Of a stretch of 64,000 nucleotides of DNA, positions 35,281-46,757 are shown one piece after another. The notes under the pieces are model-generated. The model saw nothing but the letters and a program-made list of their open reading frames with translations. It made no database searches and was not told the origin of the DNA. The translations under genes and the position numbers were made by a program. The first letter of the stretch is position 1. Each line of letters starts with the position of its first letter. Source of the DNA: Oreohelix idahoensis (taxonomy: Eukaryota > Mollusca > Gastropoda > Stylommatophora > Oreohelicidae); NCBI GenBank assembly GCA_024509875.1, contig JAMPIV010019104.1, positions 1-64,000 on the forward strand, read 5' to 3'.

Positions 35281-36895
35281 CTACTCGTCAAAAGTCAAGG
35301 GCCACTTAGAAAAACCTTGGTTGAAACCATAAAACAAATCTGATATAAACGTAATTGGTATCAATAAAAACGGCATTTATTGAATACCAAATTGACATGC
35401 CACGTAAAGAAATGGAAACACACATTCAAACGCAATGAAGCTGTGAAGTGTGTCACCCACCTTTTCAAAAGTCACACAATAGATATTGGACAAATAGACA
35501 TTTCAAAACCGGGTATGACCACCGTTTGCATCAAGGCATTCAAGACAGCGTAGACGCATCGAGTCCACAAGGGTCCGAAGAGTATCCTAAGGAACAGTTT
35601 GCCATTCCTGAAGCAGAAATGCAGTCCGCTGTGCAACATCCATTGGCAGGGGGTGATTTGTTGACAATCTTCGACCAAGGACATCCCAGAGGTGCTCAAT
35701 AGGAGAAAGGTCAGGTGAATGAGCTGGCTACGCCATCCTGATGATCCCATGTTGCTGAATAAACTCATTCACCACACGAGCTCGATGGGGTCGAGCGTTA
35801 TCATCTTGGAGGATGGCATTACCACCTATGGCATCCAGAGCAGGCTGAACAATTGGTCTCAAGATTTCGTTCTGGTATCTTGGGCCGGTCAAGTTGCCTT
35901 AGATGATGTAGAGTGAGGTCCTGCCGTGTCTGTAGAAGCCTCCCCAGACAATGACAGAACCCCTACCATAACGATCCACCTCTCGAATTGATTCATCAGT
36001 AAATCGCTCTCCTGGTCGTCTCCAAACTCGAATCCTGCCATCATTGAATGACACAGTGAAGCGAGATTCATCAGTGAAGAGAACTTGACTCCATTGTTGC
36101 CTTGTCCATCGGATGTGCTCGCGACATCAAGCAACACGGGCTCTGCGATGAGCAGGAGTAAGAGGAATTCTGATTGCAGGACGTCGAGCAGCCAGTCCAA
36201 ATTCATGTAAAGGTCTGCGACTGGTGCTTTGACTGACATTAACGTTTACAGTTTGTCTCAGCTGACATCTTAGAGTGGAACCAGTCACTGTTCGATGGCG
36301 CAGGGCTGACAACAAGAGGTACCGGTCATCATGTCTATTGGTGCATCTAGGGCGACCTGGTCGGTGGCGATCCTCCACACTTCCTGTGGCCTGAAATCTC
36401 TCCAAAATTCTTTGGATAGTAGAGTGTGACACTGCAAGCCGTCTAGCAACCTCACGGACAGATAAACCACTTTCAACCCACGCTATAGCCCTCATTCTTT
36501 GTAAGGTGTCAAGACTTCTTCTCGGTGGCATGGTTTTTGCAAGTGATGAAACTACCCTAAGTCTGCTGATTGTAAAACAAATTAAGAGTGAACTCTGTTC
36601 ACGAAAAGTCGCCACTGCACGTGGAATGTCAATCAGCACGATTACTTCACCAGTTTGGTTGTACGGAAGTTTGAAAAAAACAGATTAAAAATGTGAATTT
36701 ATGGTCAGCAAACCAAATTGCACGTGATGACCATGGTTGTCAGTGAGTTGTTTTTATGCTTAACGTGCATAGAGAACTATCAGAGGAAGATATTGCACCA
36801 ATTTTTACTAAAAACTTCCTTCATTTAATCATTCTATGCGCTTATATAAAAGTGTATTGAAAATAATAGGGTGGCCCTTGACTTTTGACGAGTAG
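35281..36895 (-). mobile_element. Tc1/mariner-like transposon
   Basis: This 1,615-bp element has 25-bp perfect terminal inverted repeats (starting CTACTCGTCAAAAGTCAAGG) and TA duplications at 35279-35280 and 36896-36897. The LINE reading frame resumes on both sides, so the empty site can be inferred. It encodes a transposase on the minus strand. Confidence 0.96.
35470..36531 (-). pseudogene. Tc1-type transposase, broken
   Basis: The start at 36531 reads MPPRRSLDTLQRMRAIAWVE. A paired-like helix-turn-helix (SVREVARRLAVSHSTIQRIL), a GRPR-type linker (RHRPGRPR) and a second DNA-binding region follow. A stop near 36127 separates this from the catalytic part, which has VLFTDESRF (first Asp, about 36070), a WGG-containing stretch, a second Asp in DDNARPHRARVV (about 35800) and then SPDLSPIEHLWD-like sequence in a shifted frame (about 35700). 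At least two stops and one frameshift are visible, so it is inactive. Confidence 0.92.
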
Positions 36896-37296
36896 TATAT
36901 ATTCTCTATGAATGCATGGTGTAAAAAAACAACATGGACAATTAACAAACAATTAGAAGAAGGAATAAATGCTCTTGAGATGTGGATGTCTAGACGATTG
37001 GGAATGAGAAGAAATCAAATAAAGAGGTCCTAGTAAACCTAGGAATGCAAAGAGAATTTATGAAAGAGGTCAAAATCAGATAGCTAACATATTTTGGCCA
37101 AATGAAAAGACATAACACCTTGCTAACGACCATAATGGAATGCAGAGCTGAAGGCAGACGTGCAAGACGAATGCAGCGGTATAACTGGGAAGATAATATC
37201 AAGAGATGGACAGGTAAGAGCTATCAAGGCAAGAGACGGAAGATGACGCCGAAGATCCGTTGCTGCTGACCTTCGTGTGCAAATGGCAGCTGGTGA

Positions 37297-37388
37297 TTAT
37301 GATGATAATAGACAAGTTGTGCCTCTGACAGTGTTAAAACACGGCATTATGGGAGATAACAAAGAATTTGAGCACGCTAGTATTTTCA
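37297..37388. other. Spacer carrying LINE copy 2 target duplication
   Basis: Short unique DNA. Its last ten bases, AGTATTTTCA (37379-37388), recur at 48939-48948 and mark the target duplication of the twin-primed LINE. Confidence 0.8.
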
Positions 37389-37842
37389 TCGTCCATGTTT
37401 CTGCACTATACAGAAATGCAGAATATATATAACACTTTATGATTCTCACTTTTAATTTGTGAGATAACTGTTTGGATGTCAGTATATGTTTCATGTTGTT
37501 GAATGTAGCTTTGGCCATTCCTATTCTCTTCTTGATTTCTGTTTCACATCTGCCATCTTCTTTTATTATATGACCAAGATATACGTAGCTCTTGACTTGT
37601 TCCAGGATTTTCCCATTTACGCTTATCTTTAATGTGGGTTTATCGTCTGTTTTGCTAATTATCATAGTTTTTGTTTTCTCAATATTAAAGTCGAGTCCAT
37701 ATTCATGACTTATGCTGTTCACTTGCTTCACTAGTTCTTGTAACTCCTGTTCACTTTCAGCTAACAACACGGTATCATCTGCATATCTAAGGTTGTTTAT
37801 TGACCTTCCACTGATGTTCAGTCCTCGTATTTTCTGTATCTG
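37389..37842 (-). pseudogene. RTE-like LINE copy 2, inverted segment (RT palm-thumb)
   Basis: The minus strand reads RGLNISGRSINNLRYADDTV with the catalytic YADD box, then FNIEKTKTMIISKTDDK and KVRIIKCYIYSAFLYSAETW. It is open from 37842 to about 37389. It was one piece with 48456-48802 until Gyp3 inserted between them. The insertion point falls within an Ile-Gln pair, and the ATCTG duplication explains the repeated bases. Confidence 0.93.
37838..37842. repeat. Gyp3 target-site duplication, left copy (ATCTG)
   Basis: The bases atctg precede the 5' LTR and recur at 48451-48455 right after the 3' LTR. Confidence 0.93.
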
Positions 37843-40275
37843 TGTCGTGAGAAATTCTAAATCCACATATCTAAATTAAAAAGTAAATGTAAAGCCTAAC
37901 GAATTAATTCAATAAAAGGAAAGAAGAATGGTAAAAGAACAGTGCGGTCACAATAGCGTACGCCTGTGTTATAGAACGTCATACTAGCTAAACAAGAAAT
38001 TCCCCTTTTTCTACTTCGTCTGCATAATTGTAACGCTTTCACGTTTGCTAGTAAAGCCTACTGCATCAAATACACGCTTTTCTAAAAATAAAACTGGTAC
38101 TGTGTTTCTTAGAAAACCTTGAGATAGACACACTGCGTAATGACCTAAATTTAATATTCCATTAATGTCATTTTATGCATTACGTAAACTAAGACAGACG
38201 GGCTTAGAAGAGAGAGAGAGAGATGTACGGAGGAACGCATGCAATACTACCACGTCGTCTCGCGATATAAAATTAATGCCACCCCACGCGAAAGGCATGC
38301 AGGCTTGCTTTTTTCAAATAAACAGGGACAAAAACACTACCAATACGAGGTAAGGTTTTAAAAAACATGGTTAATGCTTATTAGGAAACATGACACAATA
38401 CTGTTTTACGTCTGAAATCCTGACATTAGCCTGACAGTACAGAAGACACCCCATCGTATAGAAGTGAACGGGTGGTAGAAGAAAATACATATTTTGAACG
38501 AAGCCACTTGGCTCCATTAAACTTATATATTTGGGTGCCTTAGGACTTGCTGACAAAAAATATGTTAGGTGTTAAGCAAATAGTCTAATAATTAACAAAT
38601 TATAGCCAAAATACTATAGTGGTGTTGTCTGACAACACAGGATCATATTTGCTCATAATGGCGTGTTTGGACACTGCTTTAGAGGAAATGAGGCCACCAC
38701 GTTAAATCCGATTTGATTGGCTAGAATTATATGTAAGGCGAAACATGATTAGTCGACTGCAAATACTATTTTTGGTTGTTAATGGAAACGATAGGAAGGG
38801 TACTTTTTTTTCAAAGGCTTTTGTAAACATGGTCTCATTGGCTAGACCATTTAATATAGTCAATTAGGAGCGTCAGTTCAGTGCCACTTTTTGAAAATAA
38901 ACTTTGTAGAAGCAAGTGCGTTGAGAACCAGCTCATATTTTTTTAATAAAAGCCTGGGACAGAGGCAGATCGGAATTGTGCCATAACTCATCGCCAGTCA
39001 ACGTACTTGTTTAATATTTCCTTGAATTGTGGTAAGCTAGACATATTTGATATCTTTTTGATGAAAATTGAATGTGAATTGATAATTTATGTCTGTATGT
39101 GTGTGGTTCAGTAACAAACATGAGGCAAAGCCTAGATATTGCTCCACCATGGAAAAAACTTGTCGGAGAGGAGTATAACTGCATGGGATTGCCAAATAGT
39201 ACTATGACACCTATCTTATTGAATAGAAGGAAATAATGCTGGAATTGCAGAGGCGTTGTAACCATTAGGGAGAGGAATACTGGTGTATATTGTTACATGA
39301 GAAGCTAGCAGTTGGCCTACCGCGCTGAACTCTGTGTTTGTTATGTATTGTGCTTCAGTGTGGAAATAGATTATAAATTAGTTCTGAAGTAGGAGGTACA
39401 ACCTTCTTGTTTCAGGGACCGTGGTACTAAAGTATTAAAGCAGCACCTGGTCTGAGTTTTGCTGAATCCAGAGGCTGGTAGCATACTCCTTGGTCAAGAT
39501 ATCGACCAGTGTTGTTTCTCAAGAAAACGGTGAAGCAAGCGAGCAGAGGAGTCAGTTATCCTGCCGCCCACACAGAAGTTAAGATTTCGTTGGCCAGAGC
39601 AGCTCAATCTTGTGTATACCCCCCTCTAAAATTGACTGTACATTAAATCAAGAGGGACACTTATTTGTTTCAAATAAAAGAAACTGTGAACCTTTCCAAT
39701 ATTATTTCCACCAGAAACAAACACTTGAAGTCATGATGACAAACAACAACCTAGCTTGAAAAGCCAGTATTACCTCATAGTACTACATCACAACTTACAC
39801 ACATATTGTAATAATAATATATGTCAATACAAAGATCCTATCTATAAATTGTGTACATACAACTTGTGATTACATTTGATTGTGATTCCTGGTTCACTTT
39901 GTAGTTGAATCAGGATATCTATTATTGAAAGGAATTAATACATATTTTAAAAGTTAACACTTGACTTATTAAGATAGTCTTATAGAGTGTTCTATGTATG
40001 TGAGTGTCACAGTGTTGTAAAGTATTGTGGATTAAATTAAATTGTTTATCTGTCTGTTGGTTGTTGTGAACATACACTTCATCACTATCATAACCCTAGA
40101 CATTCAACGTAGTCATCACAATATTCCAGAATAAGTCTGACTGAGGTCTAAATGTGGTAGCAAAGTAAGGTCATCTGTAACACACCACACTTATTAGATA
40201 CAGATACCTTCACAGCTGATCTCAGTCAGTACACTAAGTCCCCTATAAATATTTATATCATCCCACTTTACCACA
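37843..40275 (+). repeat. Gyp3 5' LTR
   Basis: A 2,433-bp TGTCGTG...ACCACA repeat, paired with the 3' LTR with scattered substitutions and small indels (for example around 38200-38330). Divergence is clearly greater than in Gyp1, so the insertion is older. It is related to the 2-kb LTR of Gyp4 on the opposite strand. Confidence 0.94.
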
Positions 40276-40280
40276 TATAT

Positions 40281-40298
40281 TGGGGTCCTGTCCGGGAT
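40281..40298 (+). other. Gyp3 candidate primer-binding site
   Basis: TGGGGTCCTGTCCGGGAT lies five bases after the LTR. It resembles the tRNA-Pro type primer sites of some retroelements (15 of 18 positions by eye against TGGGGGCTCGTCCGGGAT). The tRNA assignment is tentative. Confidence 0.55.
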
Positions 40299-40485
40299 TT
40301 TGAATCTTCTCCTATTATATATATTGGGGGTAATTCACTTCAGGGAATAATAAAAAAATTAAAAGGTATCCTTGGGTGGAAAATAAATAAGGTTGAGCTC
40401 TCAGTGCTTGTGGTTGTCCTTAGATAATTAGTTATAGATTGACTTGTTTAAGTTAGACATTGTTGTATAATTTGCCTGTTAGAAA

Positions 40486-41777
40486 ATGGCCGACCTGGCA
40501 AAATTTCGATCTGCTGCTATGCAGGCTGCTAAAGAGTTAGGAATGGACGGGCAAGTTATGATTGCTTATGTCACTACTGAATGTGACAAATTTATTGAAC
40601 GGGAAGAAAAAAGATTAGAAAAAGAAGCTGAAAGAAAGTTAGAGGCTGAAAAAGAAATTAAGAGGTTGCAGATTGAGGCTGACAAAGAGGCTAGGGCATT
40701 AGAGGCTGAGGCTAAGAAGTTACAATTGGAGGCTGAGGCTAAGAAGTTCCAATTGGAGGCAGAAGAAAAAAGATTGACTGCCGAAAGGGAAGACAAGCGA
40801 TTGGCTGCAGAAAGGGAAGCAGAGGGAAAAAGATTGCAGAAAGGGAAGCAGAAGAAAGAAGGCAGGCTGCACAGAGGGAAGCAGAAAAGGAGGAGAAGAG
40901 ATTACAAAGGGAACATGAGTTACGACTAAGGGAGTTTGAGTTTCAAAGCCATGCTCCTGAAAATGGTGCCAGTCCCTTTACCTCTGATGCCACTGCTAGT
41001 CAGGGAGCCTCAACCTCAGCTATGAACTTTCATTTAGATCATTTTGTTGAGAAAGAAGATGATATCGAGAGCTATCTAAATAGATATGAACTATTAGCTA
41101 CCACGTATGGGTTAGAGAGAGAAAGGTGGAGCTTAAAGTTATCTCAAGGGCTTCGTGGTACGGCTTATGAAGTTTTTGCCAAAATGAGCAGAGATGATCA
41201 AGAAAATTATGACATGCTAAAGCAGGCTCTTTTGTTAAGATATGAAAAGAATGGAGAATTTTATAGAAAAAAATTTAGGAATGCTAAACTACTGTCAGGT
41301 GAAACCTATCACCAGTTCTCTGCACGGTTAGAGACATACTTGGAGAAATGGACTTCTCTGGGGAAAACCCAAGATCTTAAGGAAATGATCCTTATAGAAC
41401 AACTAAGAGAGTCCATGGCTCCAGACCTGAGAAAGTTTCTCATGGAACAAGGTGCAGAGAGGCTGGGTGAGTTACTAAATGTCGCTGAAAGGTATCAGGC
41501 AGCTCAAGCAGAGGTAACAAGTAATAAAAAGAAACAGGTAGATAATTTTAAGGCACCACAGAACTTTAATAAATTTGATCCTAGAGATCAGAACAAAGGT
41601 AAGCACCAGTTTGATAGGCCACGGTATGACAATAAAAATAAAACCCCACAATTCGATGAAAGAAAATTTGATGAAAGAAAATCTTTCAACCAAGGAAGGA
41701 AGTGGTGTACAAAGTGTAAGATGAACAATCATACCACTGAAAATTGTAGGAATAAACTCCTCGTTTTGCTGCTATGA
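40486..41777 (+). pseudogene. gag: Gyp3 Gag with SCAN-like capsid and CCHC knuckle
   Basis: The start MADLAKFRSAAMQAAKELGM is followed by a charged coiled coil (40600-40850), a frameshift near 40855, and from about 40870 a second frame. In that frame 41022-41510 is the capsid: HLDHFVEKEDDIESYLNRYE, then FRNAKLLSGETYHQFSARLE, KEMILIEQLRESMAPDLRKF and GELLNVAERYQAA. The last three blocks strongly recall the SCAN domain pattern. A basic linker leads to a CCHC knuckle, CTKCKMNNHTTENC (41704-41745). The protease frame lies one base ahead. The frameshift makes this copy defective for full-length Gag. Confidence 0.9.
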
Positions 41778-43593
41778 ATTTGGGAAGAAGGGAACAAAGG
41801 TCAAACCTGAGGAACTACAGGAACCGTACCACCCCCCAGTGTGTGAAGATGTAATCTGTAATGGTGTCACCATAAGGTGTTTATATGATACAGGTTTAGA
41901 TTATGATTCAGTTGTGAGTTCTCACCTGGTGCAAGCAGATCAATACACCACAGAAACAGTGGAAATTCAAGCTGCAACCAAGGAAGTAGCGACCATGACA
42001 CTCCCTATCGCTAAGATACATGTAAAAACGCGATATGTGGAGGGAATAATCAAAGCAGCAGTGATAAATGAACCAATCTACCCTCTGATATTGGGGTGTA
42101 GATATGTCTTCCTGGGGAATCCCAAGAGACCTGTGATATTGGCAACGGTGCAGACCAGATCACAGTCTAAACAGGAGGAGGAAAATCCAATAAATACTCA
42201 TCCAGATGAGATGAGGAAGGCACAGGCGGAGGACAAAACACTCAAGCCGTGTTTCAAGAAGTTGCCCAAATGTCATACACCTCCAGGCAAGGGAGAATTT
42301 TATATGAAGAACAAGCTGATTTATAGGAAGGCTGGATCTGAATCCAATGGTCACGGACAGCTGGTCCTTCCCACTTCATATAGGACTAAAGTGTTGGAAC
42401 TAGGGCATGCGATTCCCTTCAGTGGTCATATGGGGATCAGCGCAACAGGACAGCGTATAGCTTGTCACTATTTCTGGCCAGGGATAACTGAAGATATCAA
42501 ACGATATGTAAAATCCTGTCCAGAGTGCCAACGAGTAGCACCTAAGCATTGGACTGCACCAGCAACTCTAGGGGAAATGCCCATAGTGGGAACACCCTTT
42601 GAGAGAGTTGCCGTGGACATTGTGGGACCTCTCACTCGAACCAAGAGGAGGAACAGCTACATTCTGACTCTGGTGGACACTTGTTCTATGTGGGGAGAGG
42701 CGGTAGCCCTGTCATCCATTGACTCTAAACATGTGGCAGAGGCATTACTCACAATTTTCACAAGGTTAGGCTTTCCCAATCAAATCTTGACTGATAATGG
42801 CTCTCAGTTCAAGGGGAAACTAACAGAAGAAGTTTTCAGGATCTTCCAGGCCAAACACTTCCATTGTAGTGTGTACCATCCCCAAGGGAACGGCCAAGTG
42901 GAAAGATTTAATGGCACGTTGATGTCGATCCTGAGAAAGTTGGCACACGAAAAACCAGATACATGGGACCAGTACCTTCACGCCGCCCTCTTTGCTTATC
43001 GGGAGGTACCCCATAGTTCAACCGGTATGGCCCCGGCAACATTATTATTTGGAAGGCCAATAAAAGGTCCACTCGAAGCTCTGTTAAGAACGTGGACTGA
43101 TGAAAAGGCAGAGGAAAATATTACATCCTCATACCAATATGTGAATGAGCTGACCACTCGTTTAAAAACTGGCTGGAAACTTGCCAATGAAAATTTGAGA
43201 CAAGCCAGGAAAAAACATGCTGCCTATTACAACAGGAAAGCTAAAGACAGAGATTTGGCTGTGGGAGAGAAGGTACTGCTTCTTCTACCCGGTAGTCAGA
43301 ATAAGTTACAAATTGGATGGCAAGGTCCATATACAGTTCTAGAGAAGGTGTTTAGAACCAATTATAAGATAGATAAGAAGGGGAAAGAAAAAATCTATCA
43401 TGTGAATCTCCTGAAGAAATATTTGGAAAGAGAAAATCAGGAAGAGACACACTTGTTGACCTTGTCTGTTGCACCGAAGATGAAAAAGGAACCACTTTCA
43501 TCATTAGAGTATATTTCTGGAAAAACTAACTTGGGTGCGGATTTTCTAAGCCGCCATCCGTGTGACGAGAATCACCGTAAGCACCAGGAATAA
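41746..43593 (+). CDS. pol: Gyp3 protease-integrase polyprotein fused to RNase H tail
   Basis: A single open frame. From 41839 the retropepsin has CLYDTGLDYDSVV (DTG at 41887-41895), followed by a linker (VQTRSQSKQEEE). The integrase zinc module has H at 42406 and 42427 and CPEC at 42517-42528. The catalytic core has D (VAVDIVGPL), D (LTDNGSQF) and E (GQVERFNGTL) with 58 and 35 residues between, an intact DD35E. The GPY/F motif (WQGPYTVLEKV) is near 43320. At 43510 the frame passes directly into EYISGKTNLGADFLSRHP, the last piece of RNase H, skipping all of RT. The frame has no ATG near its start and would need frameshifting from Gag. Protease and integrase appear catalytically complete. Confidence 0.92.
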   Translation, partial: VGINSSFCCYEFGKKGTKVKPEELQEPYHPPVCEDVICNGVTIRCLYDTGLDYDSVVSSHLVQADQYTTETVEIQAATKEVATMTLPIAKIHVKTRYVEGIIKAAVINEPIYPLILGCRYVFLGNPKRPVILATVQTRSQSKQEEENPINTHPDEMRKAQAEDKTLKPCFKKLPKCHTPPGKGEFYMKNKLIYRKAGSESNGHGQLVLPTSYRTKVLELGHAIPFSGHMGISATGQRIACHYFWPGITEDIKRYVKSCPECQRVAPKHWTAPATLGEMPIVGTPFERVAVDIVGPLTRTKRRNSYILTLVDTCSMWGEAVALSSIDSKHVAEALLTIFTRLGFPNQILTDNGSQFKGKLTEEVFRIFQAKHFHCSVYHPQGNGQVERFNGTLMSILRKLAHEKPDTWDQYLHAALFAYREVPHSSTGMAPATLLFGRPIKGPLEALLRTWTDEKAEENITSSYQYVNELTTRLKTGWKLANENLRQARKKHAAYYNRKAKDRDLAVGEKVLLLLPGSQNKLQIGWQGPYTVLEKVFRTNYKIDKKGKEKIYHVNLLKKYLERENQEETHLLTLSVAPKMKKEPLSSLEYISGKTNLGADFLSRHPCDENHRKHQE

Positions 43594-43649
43594 TATTAAA
43601 TTTCTCTATGTGTATATAGAATTATAGACTGACATATAAGGTCTGTTTT

Positions 43650-43663
43650 AAGTGGGGAGAATT
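43650..43663 (+). other. Gyp3 polypurine tract
   Basis: AAGTGGGGAGAATT directly precedes the 3' LTR, as expected for the plus-strand primer. Gyp4 has AAGAGGGGAGG in the same place. Confidence 0.75.
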
Positions 43664-44409
43664 TGTCGTGAGAAATTCTAAATCCACATATCTAAATTAA
43701 AAAGTAAATGTAAAGCCTAACGAATTAATTCAATAAAAGGAAAGAAGAATGGTAAAAGAACAGTGCGGTCACAATAGCGTACGCCTGTGTTATAGAACGT
43801 CATACTAGCTAAACAAGAAATTCCCCTTTTTCTACTTCGTCTGCATAATTGTAACGCTTTCACGTTTGCTAGTAAAGCCTACTGCATCAAATACACGCTT
43901 TTCTAAAAATAAAACTGGTACTGTGTTTCTTAGAAAACCTTGAGATAGACACACTGCGTAATGATCTAAATTTAATATTCCATTAATGTCATTTTATGCA
44001 CTACGTAAACTAAAAGACAGACGTGCTTAGAAGAGAGAGAGAAAGAGATGTACGGAGGAACGCATGCAATACTACCACGTCGTCTCGCGATATAAAATTA
44101 ATGCCACCCCACGCAAAAGGCATGCAGGCTTGCTTTTTTTTCAATTAACATTGACAAAAAACACTACCAATACGAGGTAAGGTTTTAAAAAACATGGTTA
44201 ATGCTTATTAGGAAACATGACACAATACTGTTTTACGTCTGAAATCCTGACATTAGCCTGACAGTACAGAAGACACCCCATCGTATAGAAGTGAACGGAT
44301 GGTAGAAGAAAATACATATTTTGAACGAAGCCACTTGGCTCCATTAAACTTATATATTTGGGTGCCTTAGGACTTGCTGACAAAGAATATGTTAGGTGTT
44401 AAGCAAATA

Positions 44410-46757
44410 CAGTAGAACTCCATTTATCCGAACCCCAATTATCCGAACATCCAATTATCCGAACACTTTTTCAAAAAAAAAAAAAAAAAAAAAAATCAGG
44501 AGCCACCAGTCATGTTAGACTACATTTCTGAATCTTTTGATGTGGCAAGCTTCAAATGTGTGCGAACAATTTGTAGAGGATATGATGGGCTAATGGTCGG
44601 TCGCTTACGTACAAGAAGTCAGTTAGATCATAAAGTCAGTTAATATCTGGTTTACCAATCCAGTGTACGTGTGCGTTCTAGGCAGAACACTGGCTAAACA
44701 GACAGTTCAACTTAAAATAATTGTGTCTGCTACTACAGCAGAATAATTTTAGTGTACAAGTATTTCTCTGTGCGATATAGCATCTTCCAGTAGGCCTAAA
44801 GCATATAAAAGGAACCGCAATGTTTTGTAAATTGAAACGAAAACAGAAATTATCAAGAGACTAGGAAAAGGTGAAACTGTGTCTTCACTTGCGAGGATTT
44901 TCAATGTTGGGAAAGCTACCGTCTCTGACATCAAAAGTAACAAGGATAAAATTATGAGTTTTTGCATCGAAATTGGATAGACAAAATGGGTCAAAGAAAC
45001 GTAAAACCATGAGAAATGCGAAAGATTTGAAATTGGAAGAGGCTTTGTATATATGGTTTGTGCAAAGAAGAAGCAAAGGGGAACCTGTCTCTGGCTCTCT
45101 ATTGTGTGAAAAGGCACTTCAGTTCAACAATCAACTTGAGGTCCTCCTGACTTTAAGGCTAGCCAGGGATGGTTAAGAAACTTTAAATCTCGTCATGGCA
45201 TACGAGAATTGGAGATTCAAGGGGAATCTTTATCTAGCGATGCAACTGCCGCTGAAAATTTTAAAGAAACACTCTTGGCTTTTTTGGAAGAAGGTTATTC
45301 ACTCGATGATGTGTATAATGCCGATGAGACTGGCTTATACTGGAAATCATTGCCTCAAAAATCACTTGCATCTCAGCACGAAGCATCTGCCCCTGGGTTT
45401 AAAAAGTGCAATTTTGGTAGCCGCGAATGCCAGTGGAAGTCATCGTTCACCGGTGCGGTGCTAATGATCAGCGAAGCCAAAAAAAACCACGTTGTTTAAA
45501 GAATGTGACATGTCTCCCATTGTGCCACAAAGCACAGAAGAGTGCTTGGATGAATAGTGAAATATTTCTTGATTGGTATACAAATCAGTTCATCCCAAAT
45601 GTGAAGAGGCTGAGAGAACAAGAAAAGAAAACTGGAAACGAATTTCTTCTACTGGACAATGCACCATCTCATCCAGAGACGGATACATTGAATGCAGTTG
45701 ATGCAAATTTTAAAGTAATTTTTCTGCCTCTCAATGTAACAGCACTGATTCAACCAATGGATCAGGGTGTTATAGCAAAGCTTAAAAAGATGTACAAGAA
45801 GGAAGTCCTGCGTCGTTTATTGTTGGCTGAAGATGAAGAAAGTGTGGTAGCGTTTTCCAAAAAGCTTAATCTCAAAGATTGCTGCTATATGTTAGCTGAT
45901 GCTTGGACCACCCTGTCACAAGATAATCTCAACAAGGCTTGGAATAGATTGCTTGGGGAAAAGGAGGAAATGAAACTAATGCAGTGGACACAAATGATGA
46001 TTGTATAAATGAAGTTGTGGAACTGTTTCAAGCAATGCCTGGATTTTCGGACTGTGACAAAGATGATGCACACATGTGGCTAGAAGATGATAATGATTCT
46101 GGTTTTCCGTTTTTGAATGACGAAGAAATGTTGTTTTTGTGCAAGAAGAAAAAAAATGCATGTAGTGACCAGTGATAAAGACTCCTCAGAAGTACATGAT
46201 GTACTTGTAGATTATGAAGAAAACCCAAAACGTCGACCAAGTCCTGAAGAGGCCTTTATAGCACTAGAAACAGCGTTGGCTTGGTACGAGCAAGAAGATG
46301 ACAGCTGTCCTACACAGCCTCTGCTGTTGAAGAGAATGCGGGACTTAGCACCCAAAAGGAGACTATCCAGTTTGGTGCAAAAGAGGATTCCTCATTATTT
46401 TGAATAGTGGGCTACATCTGTGCAAGTACATGTATACGTAAGTTGCGCCTGGTTTTGAATCGTTTGTAATGTTATTTTGAAAACATTTCTCTTTCTTAAA
46501 AAATAATAATTAATACAAGTAGTACATGCACTGCAATGTAATGAAAGATTTTGGTGATACAGTGATCTAATACAGTGTGGGTATTATTATTACAGCACAA
46601 TTAAATATGTTTTATAGTGTATTTTCCTAGTGATGGTTAATTATTTTTAGAAATATGTGTACATGTACTCGATACATTATGTAATCCAATTATCCGAACA
46701 TTTGATTATCCGAACGATGCTCGGTCCCATGGGGTTCGGATAAATGGAGTTCTACTG
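44410..46757 (+). mobile_element. Tigger (pogo-like) DNA transposon
   Basis: This 2,348-bp element has 28-bp perfect terminal inverted repeats (CAGTAGAACTCCATTTATCC...) and TA duplications at 44408-44409 and 46758-46759. Further copies of ATTATCCGAAC lie just inside each end, probably extra transposase sites. The empty site is seen in the Gyp3 5' LTR at about 38579. It encodes a CENP-B/Jerky-type transposase. Confidence 0.96.
44783..46407 (+). pseudogene. Tigger transposase (CENP-B/Jerky-like), broken
   Basis: In order along the plus strand: a psq-type helix-turn-helix (EIIKRLGKGETVSSLARIFN, KATVSDIKSNKDKI; 44830-44960), a second CENP-B helix-turn-helix (EEALYIWFVQRRSKGEPVSG; about 45035-45100), and a DDE domain with D in YNADETGLYWK (45318), D in LLLDNAPSHP (45650) and D in IQPMDQGVIAKL (45757). 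An acidic C-terminal tail ends QKRIPHYFE at 46404. At least three frameshifts (near 44960, 45180 and 45490) and another near 46000 break it. The catalytic triad residues remain, but no single frame joins them. Confidence 0.93.

Larger units (their letters stand above)
34888..37296 (+). pseudogene. RTE-like LINE copy 1 (interrupted by Tc1)
   Basis: The plus strand reads ADDTIVLAESDLEL, KQVNSISREY, DIEKTKTMIISKTDDKPTLK and ETEIRKRIGMAKATFNSMR. This is the RT palm and thumb of the same LINE family as copy 2 (37389-48938). A Tc1 element sits at 35281-36895, after which the C-terminal part continues in broken frames. It ends with the family 3' end (GGGAAGATAATATCAAGAGA at about 37186) and a GAT-rich tail. 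Many stops and frameshifts are present. The GAT/ATG-type microsatellite tail fits RTE-clade elements; the clade is inference. Confidence 0.85.

Noticed and set aside
38371..38556. Small open frame repeated at 44198-44383, and 39011-39265 repeated at 47187-47441
   Set aside because: These lie in the two Gyp3 LTRs; the conservation is explained by LTR duplication.
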